A DNA stretch of 54,801 bases. It comes from Rhodobacterales bacterium. Its GTDB lineage: Bacteria > Pseudomonadota > Alphaproteobacteria > Rhodobacterales > Rhodobacteraceae. Positions 17,958 to 26,982 of the stretch are shown here, one piece after another. Below the pieces are notes generated by a model. It had not been told where the DNA came from, did no database searches, and saw nothing but the letters and a program-made list of their open reading frames with translations. Location: positions 1 to 54,801 of the forward strand of contig JAAFHX010000004.1 of the NCBI GenBank assembly GCA_013297695.1. Direction: 5' to 3'. The translations under genes and the position numbers were made by a program. Within the stretch, counting starts at the first letter, position 1. Each line of letters begins with the position of its first letter.

Positions 17958-18344
17958 TTAGCCTGCTGCGGGCGGGGTCATGATGCCCACGGTGGCACCG
18001 GTCGGGTCGATGACGATGGCAATGCGGCCCACGCCGGGCACGTCCCAGGGCGCGCGGATCACCTGTCCGCCTGCGGCGGTCGTCGCTTGCACGGCGGCAT
18101 CGACATCGTCCACCGCCAGATAGGTGAACCAGTGCGGCGGCGTGTCGTCCATGCCGGGCATGCCGGAGATGTCCATGATGCCCGCCGTCATCTCGCCGTT
18201 GCGGCTTGCGACGTGGTAGACGCCGCCCTCCACCGGCATTTCGCCAAAGGTCCAGCCGGTCAGCGCGGCGTAGTAGCCGCGTGCCCCGACCGGATCGCGA
18301 GTCCAGAGTTCCGACCACCAGACCTTGCCATGATGCCCGCTCAT
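17958..18344 (-). CDS. VOC-family protein
   Basis: A 128-aa protein with a single vicinal-oxygen-chelate repeat pair: VWWSELWTRDPVGARGYYAALTGW at the start and HWFTYLAVDDVDAAVQAT then DPTGATVGIM at the end. This pattern (PPHWFTYLAVDDVDAA) is common in small glyoxalase-like proteins that often occur as two-domain relatives. The function is unknown. The chosen ATG starts directly at the conserved region. It is convergent with fabI across the REP-like repeats. Confidence 0.8.
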   Translation of the reverse strand: MSGHHGKVWWSELWTRDPVGARGYYAALTGWTFGEMPVEGGVYHVASRNGEMTAGIMDISGMPGMDDTPPHWFTYLAVDDVDAAVQATTAAGGQVIRAPWDVPGVGRIAIVIDPTGATVGIMTPPAAG

Positions 18345-18442
18345 CGCGCTGCCCTCCCCCCAAAGATTCAGACGCAGGGGTCAAGCTTACCACGCCCGAA
18401 CCGGAAGAACCGGCCGGTCATGAAATGTGAAGTCGCAAGGGC

Positions 18443-18516
18443 TGGAGCGGGCGGCGGGAATCGAACCCGCGTCTTTAGCTTGGAAGGCTAAGGTCTTACC
18501 ATTACACAACGCCCGC
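18443..18516 (-). tRNA. tRNA-Gly (anticodon UCC), CCA encoded
   Basis: On the minus strand the acceptor GCGGGCG pairs with CGCCCGC. The T arm carries the GGTTCGATTCC core, and the anticodon stem TTAGC/GCTAA closes the loop CTTCCAA, giving UCC. The discriminator is U73, usual for glycine. The CCA end is encoded. Confidence 0.95.
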
Positions 18517-18582
18517 GCGCCCTCTGGTATAACCCCGGCACGGACGCGCCGCAAGCAGGTCGGCCAGTCCGGCCGCGACGGG

Positions 18583-18653
18583 AGCGGGCGGCGGGAATCG
18601 AACCCGCGTCTTCAGTGTGGAAAACTGAGGTCTTACCATTATACAACGCCCGC
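18583..18653 (-). tRNA. tRNA-Gly (anticodon UCC), second copy, CCA not encoded
   Basis: Acceptor and T arms match the neighbouring tRNA-Gly, but the anticodon arm differs: stem TCAGT/ACTGA around TTTCCAC, again reading UCC. The bases after the discriminator are CCC, so CCA must be added after transcription. The gene is tandem with the other copy, 66 bases away on the same strand. Confidence 0.93.
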
Positions 18654-18696
18654 GACGGTTCGGGTCTATCGTCCCGACGGCCCGTTCGAAAGCCGG

Positions 18697-19362
18697 TCAG
18701 GCAACCGGCGGAGCGATCAGGTCGGCCCCTTCGGCGCGGTTCGAGTTCACCTTCGGGTCGACCCGGTGCATCGCGAAATGCCCCTGCGGCTGCGGCTGCA
18801 TCAGCACCGCCGCGCCGGTGCCTGCCTCGCCCAGCCACAGCGGCCAGTCCTGCGGGGCCACCGTCACCGGCTCGCGGTGATGCAGCCGCGCCATGTCCGG
18901 GCCGGCCTCGGTCGAGACGATGGCGCAGGTGGCCAGCGCCTGACCCTCCCTCTCCCACATCTGCCAGACCCCGGCGAAGGCCATCGGCGCGCCATCGGCC
19001 CGGGTGATGTACCAGGGCAGCCGCGCCTTGCCCGCGCCTTCCGTCCATTCGTAGAAGCCAGAGGCCGGGATCAGGCAGCGCCGTTCGCGCACCGCAGCCT
19101 TGAAGGCGGGCTTCGTGGCGATGGTGTCGGACCGGGCGTTGATGATCAGCGGCCCGTCGGTCGGGGTCTTGTACCAGGCGGGCAGGAAGCCCCACCGCAT
19201 CGCCCGCAGCCGCCGCTGCCCGGCCTCTGCCGTCACCACCGCCACCGCCTGCGTCGGGCAGACGTTGTAGCGCGGCACCGGCGGCAGGTCGTTGCCGGGC
19301 AGGGCATCGAACAGCGCCGCCAGCGCCTCGTTCGGGTGGGTGATGGTGAAACGCCCGCACAT
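18697..19362 (-). CDS. SOS response-associated peptidase family protein (SRAP/YedK/HMCES type)
   Basis: A 221-aa SRAP protein. In characterised members C2 forms a thiazolidine crosslink with abasic sites in single-stranded DNA and shields them. Here MCGRFTITH leaves Cys2 after Met removal. RYNVCPTQ, the MRWGFLPAW block, the INARSDT loop, catalytic Glu in ASGFYEW and a His in ARLHHREPV follow in the expected order. The length is typical. It is monocistronic next to the tRNA pair. No LexA site was recognised upstream. Confidence 0.93.
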   Translation of the reverse strand: MCGRFTITHPNEALAALFDALPGNDLPPVPRYNVCPTQAVAVVTAEAGQRRLRAMRWGFLPAWYKTPTDGPLIINARSDTIATKPAFKAAVRERRCLIPASGFYEWTEGAGKARLPWYITRADGAPMAFAGVWQMWEREGQALATCAIVSTEAGPDMARLHHREPVTVAPQDWPLWLGEAGTGAAVLMQPQPQGHFAMHRVDPKVNSNRAEGADLIAPPVA

Positions 19363-19416
19363 GCGGTCAGACTACCCGGGCGGCACCCCCCTGCCAACCG
19401 CCCGCGCGCGGCGCGG

Positions 19417-20928
19417 TCAGTTCGCCCCGGCCCTCGTGATCCGCCCTTCGACGCCGACCGTCACCTTGCCGGTTCTGGCCACATAGTCCATCACGTCGCT
19501 GGCCATCAGGTTGCCGTTGCCCTTGTTCACCAGCACCTTGCCGCCGCCAAGCGCGGCATAGCCGTCGCCGCCGCCCAGCATGAAGTCGTTGGTCGCCAGT
19601 CGATAGACCGTGTCGGGCTGCAACTCGGCCTCGCCGACCTTCACCGACACAACGCGCGACCCTGCGGGCGCGGTCGGATCGAACACCACCGTAAGACCGG
19701 AAACCTGCGGGAACCGCCCCGCCCCCTTCTCGACCTGGCTGAACCCGTTCTCCAGCGCCGCCAGAACCTGCGACCCCGGCAGTTCGGTCACCACGGTCAC
19801 GTTGCCGAAGGGCAGTTCGGTCAGGATGTCGCGCCGGGTCAGCACGGTGCCCGGGTCATAGGTCCGGTCGGCCCGGATGCCGCCGCCGTTGGTGATCGCG
19901 ATGGTGGCCCCGGTCGCGTCGCGCATCGCATCGGCGATCAGGTTGCCCATCGCCGATTCCCCGCCCCGCACCACGTTGCGCCGCGAATCGAGCGCGACCT
20001 CGGTCGTGCCCACCGGCACATTCAGCTCGGCATCCAGCTTGGCGCTGAAGGCATCGACCATGGCCTGCGATTCGGGGTCGGGGGTCACGGCGGCCGTGTC
20101 GATGAAGCGGAACATCGGGGTCCACTTCACGGTCCGCTTGCCGTCCTTGTCGGCCCCGATCTCGACCGTCAGGTCCAGCGGCGAGAGGAACCGCCCGTCG
20201 ATCGAGGTTTCCACATAGGCGGTGATCCCGTCATAGGCGGTGGCATAGGTGTGATCGTCGCCCGACAGGATCACGTCAAAGGCATGGCTGGCCTGCAACT
20301 GCCGGTCATTGCCCATGTCGGTCTGCACCACGCCCACCACCAGATCGGCCCCGTCCGCCCGCGCGGCCTTCGCGGCGGCGATGCCGGTGTCCACCGTGGG
20401 CAGGAACTTCAGGTCGCCGGAAGAAGAGACCTGCGGAGTGGTATCCTGCGCCACCGGGATCAGCGCGATCTTCAGCCCCGCCACCTCTTTCACCGTCACC
20501 CCGCCCAGGCCCGGCACGGGCGACCCGTCGCCTTGCGTGATGTTGATCGCGGCCCAAGGGTATTTCGAGGCCGCCATCTTCTCCAGGAAATTCTCGGGGC
20601 CGAAGTCGAACTCGTGGTTGCCCGGCACGGCCAGATCGAAGGGTTCCAGGTTCGTCAGGTCGATGGTGTTCTGCCCCTTGTCGAAGCCCGACAGGATCGA
20701 GGGCGACAGCATGTCTCCGTCCATCAGGTAAAGCGTGTTGGGGTTCGCGGCGCGTTCGGCCCTGGCCACGGCGTTCAGCCGGGCGAAGCCGCCCCGGTCG
20801 CCGTCGCCGTCAAATTCGTAGATGTCGCCCACGCCCAGAAGCGTGATCTTCACCGTTTCGGCTGCAGCCGGGCCTGAAAGTGCGACGAGCGCGACAAGCA
20901 CGGCGGCAAGCAGGGGGGGCCTGGGCAT
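19417..20928 (-). CDS. Periplasmic bifunctional metallophosphatase/5'-nucleotidase (UshA-like)
   Basis: A 503-aa secreted protein. The first ~25 residues (PLLAAVLVALVALSGPAAAE) form a Sec signal peptide. An N-terminal metallophosphatase domain carries DGDML and GNHEFDFG; a C-terminal 5'-nucleotidase domain carries NLIADAMRDATGATIAITNGGGIRAD and LATNDFMLGGGDGY. It probably hydrolyses nucleotides or UDP-sugars in the periplasm. Two usual metal ligands look altered: GDIYEF stands where most have NDxHG, and GDDHTYA where most have GHTH. The start has GAGGAG upstream. Monocistronic. Confidence 0.87.
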   Translation of the reverse strand: MPRPPLLAAVLVALVALSGPAAAETVKITLLGVGDIYEFDGDGDRGGFARLNAVARAERAANPNTLYLMDGDMLSPSILSGFDKGQNTIDLTNLEPFDLAVPGNHEFDFGPENFLEKMAASKYPWAAINITQGDGSPVPGLGGVTVKEVAGLKIALIPVAQDTTPQVSSSGDLKFLPTVDTGIAAAKAARADGADLVVGVVQTDMGNDRQLQASHAFDVILSGDDHTYATAYDGITAYVETSIDGRFLSPLDLTVEIGADKDGKRTVKWTPMFRFIDTAAVTPDPESQAMVDAFSAKLDAELNVPVGTTEVALDSRRNVVRGGESAMGNLIADAMRDATGATIAITNGGGIRADRTYDPGTVLTRRDILTELPFGNVTVVTELPGSQVLAALENGFSQVEKGAGRFPQVSGLTVVFDPTAPAGSRVVSVKVGEAELQPDTVYRLATNDFMLGGGDGYAALGGGKVLVNKGNGNLMASDVMDYVARTGKVTVGVEGRITRAGAN

Positions 20929-21051
20929 GGTCAGTCTCCTCAGCAATCAGGGTCGGTATTCGTTGGCCTGAAGCCTATCCTGACCCTGTGACAAAGACCT
21001 GACGTGCAGCGGCCATTGACCGAAGCGCATGGCATGGTGCATCACGCGGCG

Positions 21052-21390
21052 ATGATGATCTACAAGATCTTTCGCCGCCCTGAATGGGATGCCTTTCGCG
21101 CCGCCGGGGAAACCGCAGGTGCGCCGGTCGATCTGGCCGACGGCTTCATCCATTTCTCGACCGCCGCCCAGGTGGCCGAGACCGCTGCCCGCCATTTCGC
21201 GACCGAAAGTGACCTTGTGCTGGTGGCGCTGGACGAGGCCCAGCTTGGCCCGGCACTGAAGTGGGAGCCGTCGCGCGGCGGGGCGCTGTTTCCCCACCTT
21301 TACCGGTCTCTGCGGCTTGACGATGTGGTCTGGGACAAGTCGCTGCCGCTTGGCGCGACAGGGCACATCTTTCCCGAGGGGCTCTGGTGA
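21052..21390 (+). CDS. DUF952 family protein
   Basis: A 112-aa protein of the DUF952 family, recognisable by [14 protein letters not shown] at the N-terminus, [15 protein letters not shown], and [11 protein letters not shown] near the end. The fold is thought to be related to NAD/ADP-ribose-handling proteins, but no function is established. The start is uncertain: two adjacent ATGs and a GTG lie upstream, none with a clear ribosome site. The last codon overlaps the pyrD GTG start by four bases, so translation is probably coupled. Confidence 0.82.
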   Translation: MMIYKIFRRPEWDAFRAAGETAGAPVDLADGFIHFSTAAQVAETAARHFATESDLVLVALDEAQLGPALKWEPSRGGALFPHLYRSLRLDDVVWDKSLPLGATGHIFPEGLW

Positions 21391-22439
21391 ACCTGGTCGA
21401 AAGGGCGGGCCTTGCGCTGTTGCATCGGATCGATCCCGAGACCGCGCATGGCCTGTCGCTGACGGCGCTGCGGGCGGGGATGGTGCCCCTGGCAGGGCCG
21501 GTGACGGGCCCCCGGCTGGCGACGACGCTGGCGGGGATGGCGCTGGCCAATCCGGTCGGGCTGGCAGCGGGGTATGACAAGAACGCGGTGGCGCTGGCCC
21601 CGTTGTCGCGCGCGGGCTTCGGCTTTCTGGAAGTCGGGGCCGCGACCCCGCGCCCGCAGCCCGGCAACCCGCGCCCGCGCCTGTTCCGGCTGACCGCCGA
21701 CCGGGCGGCGATCAACCGCTTCGGCTTCAACAACGACGGGGCGCAGGCGCTCCGGGCACGGCTGGCCGCCCGCACCCCCGGCATTCCGGTCGGCCTGAAC
21801 CTGGGCGCGAACAAGGACAGCCCCGACCGCGCCGCCGATTTCGCCGAAGTGCTGGCTCTGTGCGGTCCGGTGGTGGATTTCGCCACGGTCAACGTCTCGT
21901 CCCCGAATACCGAACGGCTGCGCGACCTGCAGGGGCGCGCGGCGCTGGCCGCGCTGCTGGCAGGGGTAATGGCGGCGCGGGCGGCGCTGCCCCGCCCGAT
22001 CCCGGTGTTCCTGAAAATCTCGCCCGACCTGACCGAGGCGGACCTTGCCGATGTGGCCGAAGTGGCGCTGGCCGCAGGCCTTGCAGGGATCATCGCCACC
22101 AACACCACCCTGTCGCGCGACGGGCTGACAAGCCCCGACCGGACGCAGGCGGGCGGGCTGTCGGGTGAACCGCTGTTCGCGCGGTCAACCGCCGTGCTGG
22201 CGCGGCTGCACGGGCTGACGCAAGGTGCGCTGCCGCTGATCGGGGTGGGCGGCATCGGGTCGGCCGAGGACGCCTATGCCAAGATCCGCGCCGGGGCCTC
22301 GGCGGTACAGATTTACACGGCGATGGTGTATCAGGGCCTGTCGCTGGCAGCGCGCATTGCGCGCGGGCTTGACCTGCTGCTGGCGCGCGACGGCTTTGCC
22401 ACCGTGGCCGACGCAGTCGGCACCGCCAACCGCCGCTGA
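21387..22439 (+). CDS. pyrD: Dihydroorotate dehydrogenase (quinone), class 2
   Basis: A 350-aa membrane-associated flavoenzyme oxidising dihydroorotate to orotate with quinone, the fourth pyrimidine step. The N-terminal amphipathic extension ([26 protein letters not shown]) identifies class 2. [25 protein letters not shown], the catalytic serine in [19 protein letters not shown] and the FMN phosphate loop [20 protein letters not shown] are intact. It starts with GTG within the DUF952 stop. Confidence 0.96.
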   Translation: MNLVERAGLALLHRIDPETAHGLSLTALRAGMVPLAGPVTGPRLATTLAGMALANPVGLAAGYDKNAVALAPLSRAGFGFLEVGAATPRPQPGNPRPRLFRLTADRAAINRFGFNNDGAQALRARLAARTPGIPVGLNLGANKDSPDRAADFAEVLALCGPVVDFATVNVSSPNTERLRDLQGRAALAALLAGVMAARAALPRPIPVFLKISPDLTEADLADVAEVALAAGLAGIIATNTTLSRDGLTSPDRTQAGGLSGEPLFARSTAVLARLHGLTQGALPLIGVGGIGSAEDAYAKIRAGASAVQIYTAMVYQGLSLAARIARGLDLLLARDGFATVADAVGTANRR

Positions 22440-22447
22440 CCGAAGCG

Positions 22448-22471
22448 CCCGCAAGTCCCGGCACTTGCGGG
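22448..22471 (+). terminator. Hairpin after pyrD
   Basis: CCCGCAAGT (22448-22456) and ACTTGCGGG (22463-22471) form a perfect nine-pair stem with a six-base loop, nine bases after the pyrD stop. There is no T tract, so factor-independent termination is uncertain. Confidence 0.45.
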
Positions 22472-22521
22472 ATGAAGCGCAGAATGCCAACCTGCCCGCG
22501 CGTACAGGAGGACCGGGCAGG

Positions 22522-24009
22522 ATGGACGAAGACAACGGCGACACCCTCGACACGGTCGATCCACAGGACCCCGAGGCCGAGGTGCTGGCCCTGCGCGGCG
22601 CGCTGCTGGACGCCGAGTTCGATCTGGCGCAGGCAAAGGCCCGCACGCTTCTGGTGCTGGTCAACGGCCCGGACGGCGCGGGCAAGGGCGAGGTGCTGAA
22701 CCGGCTGTGCGAATGGCTTGACCCCCGGTCTGTGGATGTGCTGGCCTATGACCTGACCGACGCCGAAGAGAACCGCCGCCCGCCCGGCTGGCGCTATTGG
22801 CGCGACCTGCCGCGCAAGGGGCGGATCGGGCTGATCGTTGGGTCGTGGTATCACCTCGCGCTGCGGGCGCGGGCGCTGCGCCAGACCGACCGTGACGGCT
22901 TTGCCCGGTCCTTGCGGGCGATCAACGAATTCGAGACGATGCTGGACCGCGAAGGCGTGACGGTGGTGAAAATCTGGCTGGAGCTTGCGCCCGACCTGTC
23001 TGCAAAACGCTTTCGCGCCAAGCGCGACCGCAGTTCCGGCCCGGGGCGGACGCTGGTGCGCGAATGGGCCGAGGTGGACCGCAGGAAAGAACGGATGCGG
23101 CTGGTCGAGGCCGTGGGCACGATGGTCGAGGCATCGGCCGACAGCCCGCAGCCCTGGGTCGTGATCGACGCGACCGATCCGCACAGGCGCGACCTTGAGG
23201 TCGGCCGGACGGTGCTGGCCGCGCTGCGCGCGCCGGTGCCGCGCAAGCCAAGGGCCGCAAAGCCGCCCGCCAAACCGCGCCGGATCACGACCGGCCCCTC
23301 GGCGCTGTCCTGGCTGGACCTGACGCAGAAGATCGACAAATCCGGCTACGAAGCCGCGCTCGACGCCGCCCAGAACCGGCTGTTCGACCTGACCCAGGGC
23401 AAGGCCTTTCGCAAGCGCGGTCTGATCTGTGCCTTCGAGGGCAACGATGCGGCGGGCAAGGGCAGCGCCATCCGGCGGCTGCGCGGCGCTCTTGACCCGC
23501 GCGAGGCGCGCGTGATCGGCATTTCGGCCCCCACCGAAGAGGAACTGGCCCACCCCTACCTGTGGCGCTTCTGGCGGCGCATCCCCGACCGCGGGCAGAC
23601 CGTGATCTTCGACCGGAGCTGGTATGGCCGGGTGCTGGTGGAACGGGTCGAAGGCTTTGCCGCCCCCGACGACTGGCGCCGCGCCTATGCCGAGATCAAC
23701 CATTTCGAGCGCCAGCTTACCCAAGGCGGCTATATCGTGCAGAAATTCTGGCTGGCCATCGACCCCCAGGAACAGTTGCGCCGGTTCGAGGCGCGCGCGA
23801 ACACCCAGCACAAGCGTTTCAAGATCACCGAAGAAGACTGGCGCAACCGCGACAAGCTTCCCGCCTATTCCGTCGCGGTCGAGGACATGCTGGCCCTGAC
23901 CATGACCGAATCCGCGCCCTGGACGCTGGTCGCCGCGAACGACAAGCGGTTCGCCCGCCTGAAGGTGCTGCAGACGCTGGCGGATCGGCTGGAAAAGGAA
24001 CTGGGGTAG
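22522..24009 (+). CDS. pap: Polyphosphate kinase 2, two-domain (polyphosphate:AMP phosphotransferase type)
   Basis: A 495-aa protein with two tandem PPK2 domains. The first Walker A is NGPDGAGKGE (from residue 48), the second EGNDAAGKGS (from 306). The second domain keeps the DRSWYGRVLVERVEGF lid motif and FWLAIDPQEQLRRFEAR, so it is likely the catalytic one; the first has GSWYHLALRAR instead and may be structural. Two-domain (class II) members phosphorylate AMP to ADP with polyphosphate. The ATG has AGGAGG ten bases upstream. It is convergent with the MATE gene, two bases apart. Confidence 0.9.
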   Translation: MDEDNGDTLDTVDPQDPEAEVLALRGALLDAEFDLAQAKARTLLVLVNGPDGAGKGEVLNRLCEWLDPRSVDVLAYDLTDAEENRRPPGWRYWRDLPRKGRIGLIVGSWYHLALRARALRQTDRDGFARSLRAINEFETMLDREGVTVVKIWLELAPDLSAKRFRAKRDRSSGPGRTLVREWAEVDRRKERMRLVEAVGTMVEASADSPQPWVVIDATDPHRRDLEVGRTVLAALRAPVPRKPRAAKPPAKPRRITTGPSALSWLDLTQKIDKSGYEAALDAAQNRLFDLTQGKAFRKRGLICAFEGNDAAGKGSAIRRLRGALDPREARVIGISAPTEEELAHPYLWRFWRRIPDRGQTVIFDRSWYGRVLVERVEGFAAPDDWRRAYAEINHFERQLTQGGYIVQKFWLAIDPQEQLRRFEARANTQHKRFKITEEDWRNRDKLPAYSVAVEDMLALTMTESAPWTLVAANDKRFARLKVLQTLADRLEKELG

Positions 24010-24011
24010 CC

Positions 24012-25352
24012 TCAGGCCGCCTTCGCCTCGGCGCGCGGATACAGCGCCGCCATGCTGATGCCCCGCGCGGCATTCAGGACCATCAGCGCACCCCACAGCC
24101 CGTGATTGCCGAAGGCGGGCAGCAGCAGCGCCACGGCTGCAGCATAGACGGCGACCGACAGGACCATGGCGTTGCGCATCTCGCGCGTCAGGGTGGCCCC
24201 GATGAAGATGCCGTCGAACATCCAGGACGCGATGCCGATCAGCGGACCAAGCGCCACCCATGGCAGGAAATCGCGCGCCGCCATGCGCACCGCAGGGTCC
24301 GTCGCCATCAGGTCGATGATCGTAGGGCCGCCGAACCAGAAACCCGCCGCCAGCAGCCCGCTGCCCACCGCGCCGCAGCCCGACGTCACCACCGCCGCGC
24401 GCCGCACTTGCGCGGGCAGGCGCGCGCCCACCGCCTGCCCCACCAGCGCCTCGGCGGCAAAGGCAAAGCCGTCCAGCGCATAGGCGGTGATCGACAGGAA
24501 CTGCAGCAGCACCTGATTGGCGGCCAGCGTCACATCGCCCTGCCCCGCCCCCAGAAACACAAAGGCGGTGAAGCTGCCCTGCAGCAGCACCGACCGCAGC
24601 AGGATGTCGCCGTTCACCCGCGCCATCTCGGTCAGCCGCACGCGGTTCAGGATGCGGCCCCATGCGCGTGCCACAGGATCGGCAAAGGCGTCGCGGCACA
24701 GCCACAGGCCCATCGCCAGCCCCGACCATTCGGCGATCAGCGTCGCCGCCGCCACCCCCGGCACGCCCCAGCCCAGACCGAGCACGAACCACAGGTCGAG
24801 CCCCATGTTGATCCCGTTGATCCACAGTTGCAGCACCAGCACCGCCCGCGTGCGCTCGACCGCGATCAGCCAGCCGGTCACGGCGTAAAGCGCAATCGTT
24901 GCGGGCGCGCCCCAGACGCGGATCGCAAGGTACTGCCGCGCCATGGCCGACACCTCGGCGCTGGTCGGGGCAAGGCGGAAGGCGGCCCAGATCAGCAGCC
25001 CCTGCAGCACCACGATCCCCAGCCCCGCCGCCCCGGCGATCAGCAGCGCGCGGATCAGCACGGCCCCCGTCTCGGCCCTGTTGCCCGCGCCGCGCGCCTG
25101 CGCTGCAAGCCCCGAGGTGCCCATGCGCAGGAACCCGAAGACCCAGTAGACCGACGCGAGGATCACCGCGCCCAGGCCCACCGCACCGATGGGCGCGGCC
25201 TGCCCCATCTGCCCCACGACGGCGGTATCCACCGCGCCCAGGATCGGCACCGTCGCGTTGGACAGCACGATGGGCAGCGCGATCTTCAGAACCCGGGCCG
25301 GCGTGATCCGGTCATCTGCCGGACGGGCCGACCCCGCCGGCTCAGCCCTCAC
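24012..25352 (-). CDS. MATE family efflux transporter (DinF-like subfamily)
   Basis: A 446-aa inner-membrane protein with about twelve hydrophobic segments in two homologous halves. The start of TM1 (ALPIVLSNATVPILGAVDTAVVGQMG) and the FGFLRMGTSGLAAQARGAGN segment are typical of the DinF branch of the multidrug and toxin extrusion family, driven by proton or sodium gradients. Substrate unknown. The GTG start lies inside the 3' end of the upstream thioesterase gene (11-base overlap), so the two thioesterase genes and the exporter form one transcript. Confidence 0.9.
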   Translation of the reverse strand: MRAEPAGSARPADDRITPARVLKIALPIVLSNATVPILGAVDTAVVGQMGQAAPIGAVGLGAVILASVYWVFGFLRMGTSGLAAQARGAGNRAETGAVLIRALLIAGAAGLGIVVLQGLLIWAAFRLAPTSAEVSAMARQYLAIRVWGAPATIALYAVTGWLIAVERTRAVLVLQLWINGINMGLDLWFVLGLGWGVPGVAAATLIAEWSGLAMGLWLCRDAFADPVARAWGRILNRVRLTEMARVNGDILLRSVLLQGSFTAFVFLGAGQGDVTLAANQVLLQFLSITAYALDGFAFAAEALVGQAVGARLPAQVRRAAVVTSGCGAVGSGLLAAGFWFGGPTIIDLMATDPAVRMAARDFLPWVALGPLIGIASWMFDGIFIGATLTREMRNAMVLSVAVYAAAVALLLPAFGNHGLWGALMVLNAARGISMAALYPRAEAKAA

Positions 25353-25854
25353 GGTCGGGCATCAGGAAATGGCCGGTGCCCTGCGCGAACAGCCGGGCGC
25401 GATTGTCTTGCCAGGCCTCGACATGCACGGATGCATAGCGCCGACCGGACCGGTTGATCCGCGCCCGCGCATAGGCGTCGCGCGGCAGGCCGGATCGCAG
25501 GTAGTCCACCGTGAAGTCGATGGTGCGCGGCAGCGGCGGCAGCGTGGCGGGGGTCAGGGCAGACGGGTCAAGGCGCCCCCCCTCCATCTCTTCCCACATC
25601 GCCGACCAGCCCAGTTCGATGATCGCCGCCGTTTCCAGAAAGGCCGCCGTGGCCCCGCCATGCAGCGCCGGGATCAGCGGATTGCCGATCAGATGCTCGC
25701 CATAGGTCAGTATCGCGGTCAACTCGTCACCGCGCCGGTCAAAGCTGATGCCCAGGAACCGGATGTAGGGTACGCCATCGACCAGCGCGCGCAGGGCCGC
25801 GTCGCGGCGCTGCTTGACGATCTGTACCGGCTCGTTCCGGGGCGGGCGGGTCAT
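25342..25854 (-). CDS. PaaI-family hotdog thioesterase
   Basis: A 170-aa single-hotdog protein. The active-site region is IPALHGGATAAFLETAAIIEL, matching the PaaI/4HBT pattern HGG(x)4-FxE. TLPRTIDFTVDYLRSG is the usual central strand. It probably hydrolyses an acyl-CoA, but the chain is unknown. Its start overlaps the stop of the upstream paralogue by four bases (ATGA), suggesting that the two act together, possibly as a heteromer. Confidence 0.85.
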   Translation of the reverse strand: MTRPPRNEPVQIVKQRRDAALRALVDGVPYIRFLGISFDRRGDELTAILTYGEHLIGNPLIPALHGGATAAFLETAAIIELGWSAMWEEMEGGRLDPSALTPATLPPLPRTIDFTVDYLRSGLPRDAYARARINRSGRRYASVHVEAWQDNRARLFAQGTGHFLMPDREG

Positions 25855-26285
25855 GCCTGCGCCCCGACCGGACGTTCCAGCGTGAAGGCCCCGGTCGCGG
25901 TCGCCACCGGGCGTTCCGCGTCGTCATCGCTTGCCGTGGCGCGGACAAAGGCAACCGACCGGGTGACGTGATAGCATTCGGCCCGTGCCGTGATCCGCTG
26001 ACCGGGCGTGGCGGGGCGCATGTAGTCGATCCGCAGGTCGAGCGTCGCCGTGCTTGCGGGTGCCGTCGGATGGCTCAGCACTGCGGCACCCAGGGCTGTG
26101 TCCATCAGGGCCGACACCGCCCCGCCGTGGATCACACCGGTCGCCGGGTCGCCGACGAAGCGAACATCATAGGGCATCGAGACGATGGATTCGCCGTCAC
26201 TGATCCGGTCCAGGACCATGCCAAGCGCCCGGGCATGCGGCAGGGCCTGAATGAAGGCTTGTGCGATGGTCACCTTGTCCGACAT
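25851..26285 (-). CDS. PaaI-family hotdog thioesterase
   Basis: A 144-aa paralogue of the next gene. The signature is TGVIHGGAVSALMDTALGAAV, with D replacing the E seen in the partner, followed by TATLDLRIDYMRPATPG. The start is set at MSDKVTIAQAF, where similarity begins, with GAGAGAGGGCGC upstream. It is divergent from the MerR gene at 26428 and first in the thioesterase-thioesterase-MATE unit. Confidence 0.86.
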   Translation of the reverse strand: MSDKVTIAQAFIQALPHARALGMVLDRISDGESIVSMPYDVRFVGDPATGVIHGGAVSALMDTALGAAVLSHPTAPASTATLDLRIDYMRPATPGQRITARAECYHVTRSVAFVRATASDDDAERPVATATGAFTLERPVGAQA

Positions 26286-26427
26286 GCGCCCTCTCTCGTC
26301 GCCCGGACCGTGCCACGGCGTCGGGGCGACCTTGGCGCGGCGGGCTTGCCGATGCAAGCCGACGAGGCGCGGATTGCGTGACGCGGCGCTTGGTCCTAGG
26401 GTGGAGGCACCAAGTCAGGAGTGTCCG

Positions 26428-26793
26428 GTGCCCGACATCCGCCTCAGCTTCAAGGAGATGTGCGCGAAGTTCGAAGCAACGCCGCGCACCCTGCGCTACT
26501 ACGAATACATCGAACTGCTGCAGCCCGAAAAGGACGGTCGCGCCCGCTTTTACGGCCCGCGCGAGGTGGCGCGGATGACCCTTATCCTGCGGGGCCGCCG
26601 GTTCGGCTTCAGCCTGGAAGAGATTCGCCAGTGGCTGCAAATCTATGAACGCAAGGGCACCGGCCCGCAGATGGCCGCCCTTGTGGCCCTGGCAGACCGC
26701 CAGCTTGCCGAATTGCAGCGCCAGCGCGACGAGATCGATACGGCCATGGCCGAGTTGCAGACCCTGCGCGAAACCGCCTCAAGATCGGTCTGA
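26428..26793 (+). CDS. MerR family transcriptional regulator
   Basis: A 121-aa regulator: an N-terminal winged helix (LSFKEMCAKFEATPRTLRYYEYIELL, then GRARFYGPREVARMTLILRGRRFGFSLEEI) followed by a coiled-coil dimerisation helix ending ADRQLAELQRQRDEIDTAMAELQTLRE. No cysteine effector site is present, so metal sensing is unlikely; acyl-CoA-type effectors are known for similar LiuR-like proteins. The start is GTG with AGGAG six bases upstream. It is a close paralogue of the regulator at 26983, with the operator-like region between them. Confidence 0.85.
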   Translation: MPDIRLSFKEMCAKFEATPRTLRYYEYIELLQPEKDGRARFYGPREVARMTLILRGRRFGFSLEEIRQWLQIYERKGTGPQMAALVALADRQLAELQRQRDEIDTAMAELQTLRETASRSV

Positions 26794-26865
26794 CTGCGCG
26801 TTTCACGGGTTTTTGCCGTCCCTGACAGCGACCGATCCTTGCGCCTTACCTCGCGTCATCTTTGC

Positions 26866-26911
26866 TGACATTACGTCACGCGCTTTTTGACGTGACGTTA
26901 CATTTACGTCA
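26866..26911. promoter_or_regulatory. Cluster of TGACGT/ACGTCA half-sites (likely MerR operators)
   Basis: Within about 46 bases there are four six-base half-sites: ACGTCA at 26873-26878, TGACGT at 26888-26893, TGACGT at 26893-26898 and ACGTCA at 26906-26911, plus TGAC at 26866-26869. They make dyads such as ACGTCACG/CGTGACGT with a 10-base gap and TGACGT/ACGTCA with a 7-base gap. A possible TTTACG (26903-26908)/TAGTAA (26925-26930) promoter pair overlaps the last site. The position before a MerR gene and a beta-oxidation operon suggests autoregulation. Confidence 0.6.
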
Positions 26912-26982
26912 CAGCCCGCACCTCTAGTAAGGTTTTCGACAAGACCGCATCTGAGCCCCGTTCGAAGGAAAGGGACGATGCC

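Noticed and set aside
18443-18653. tRNA-Gly pair as a phage attachment site
   Set aside because: No integrase and no duplicated tRNA 3' segment nearby; the prophage in the window is of transposable type and lies 19 kb away.
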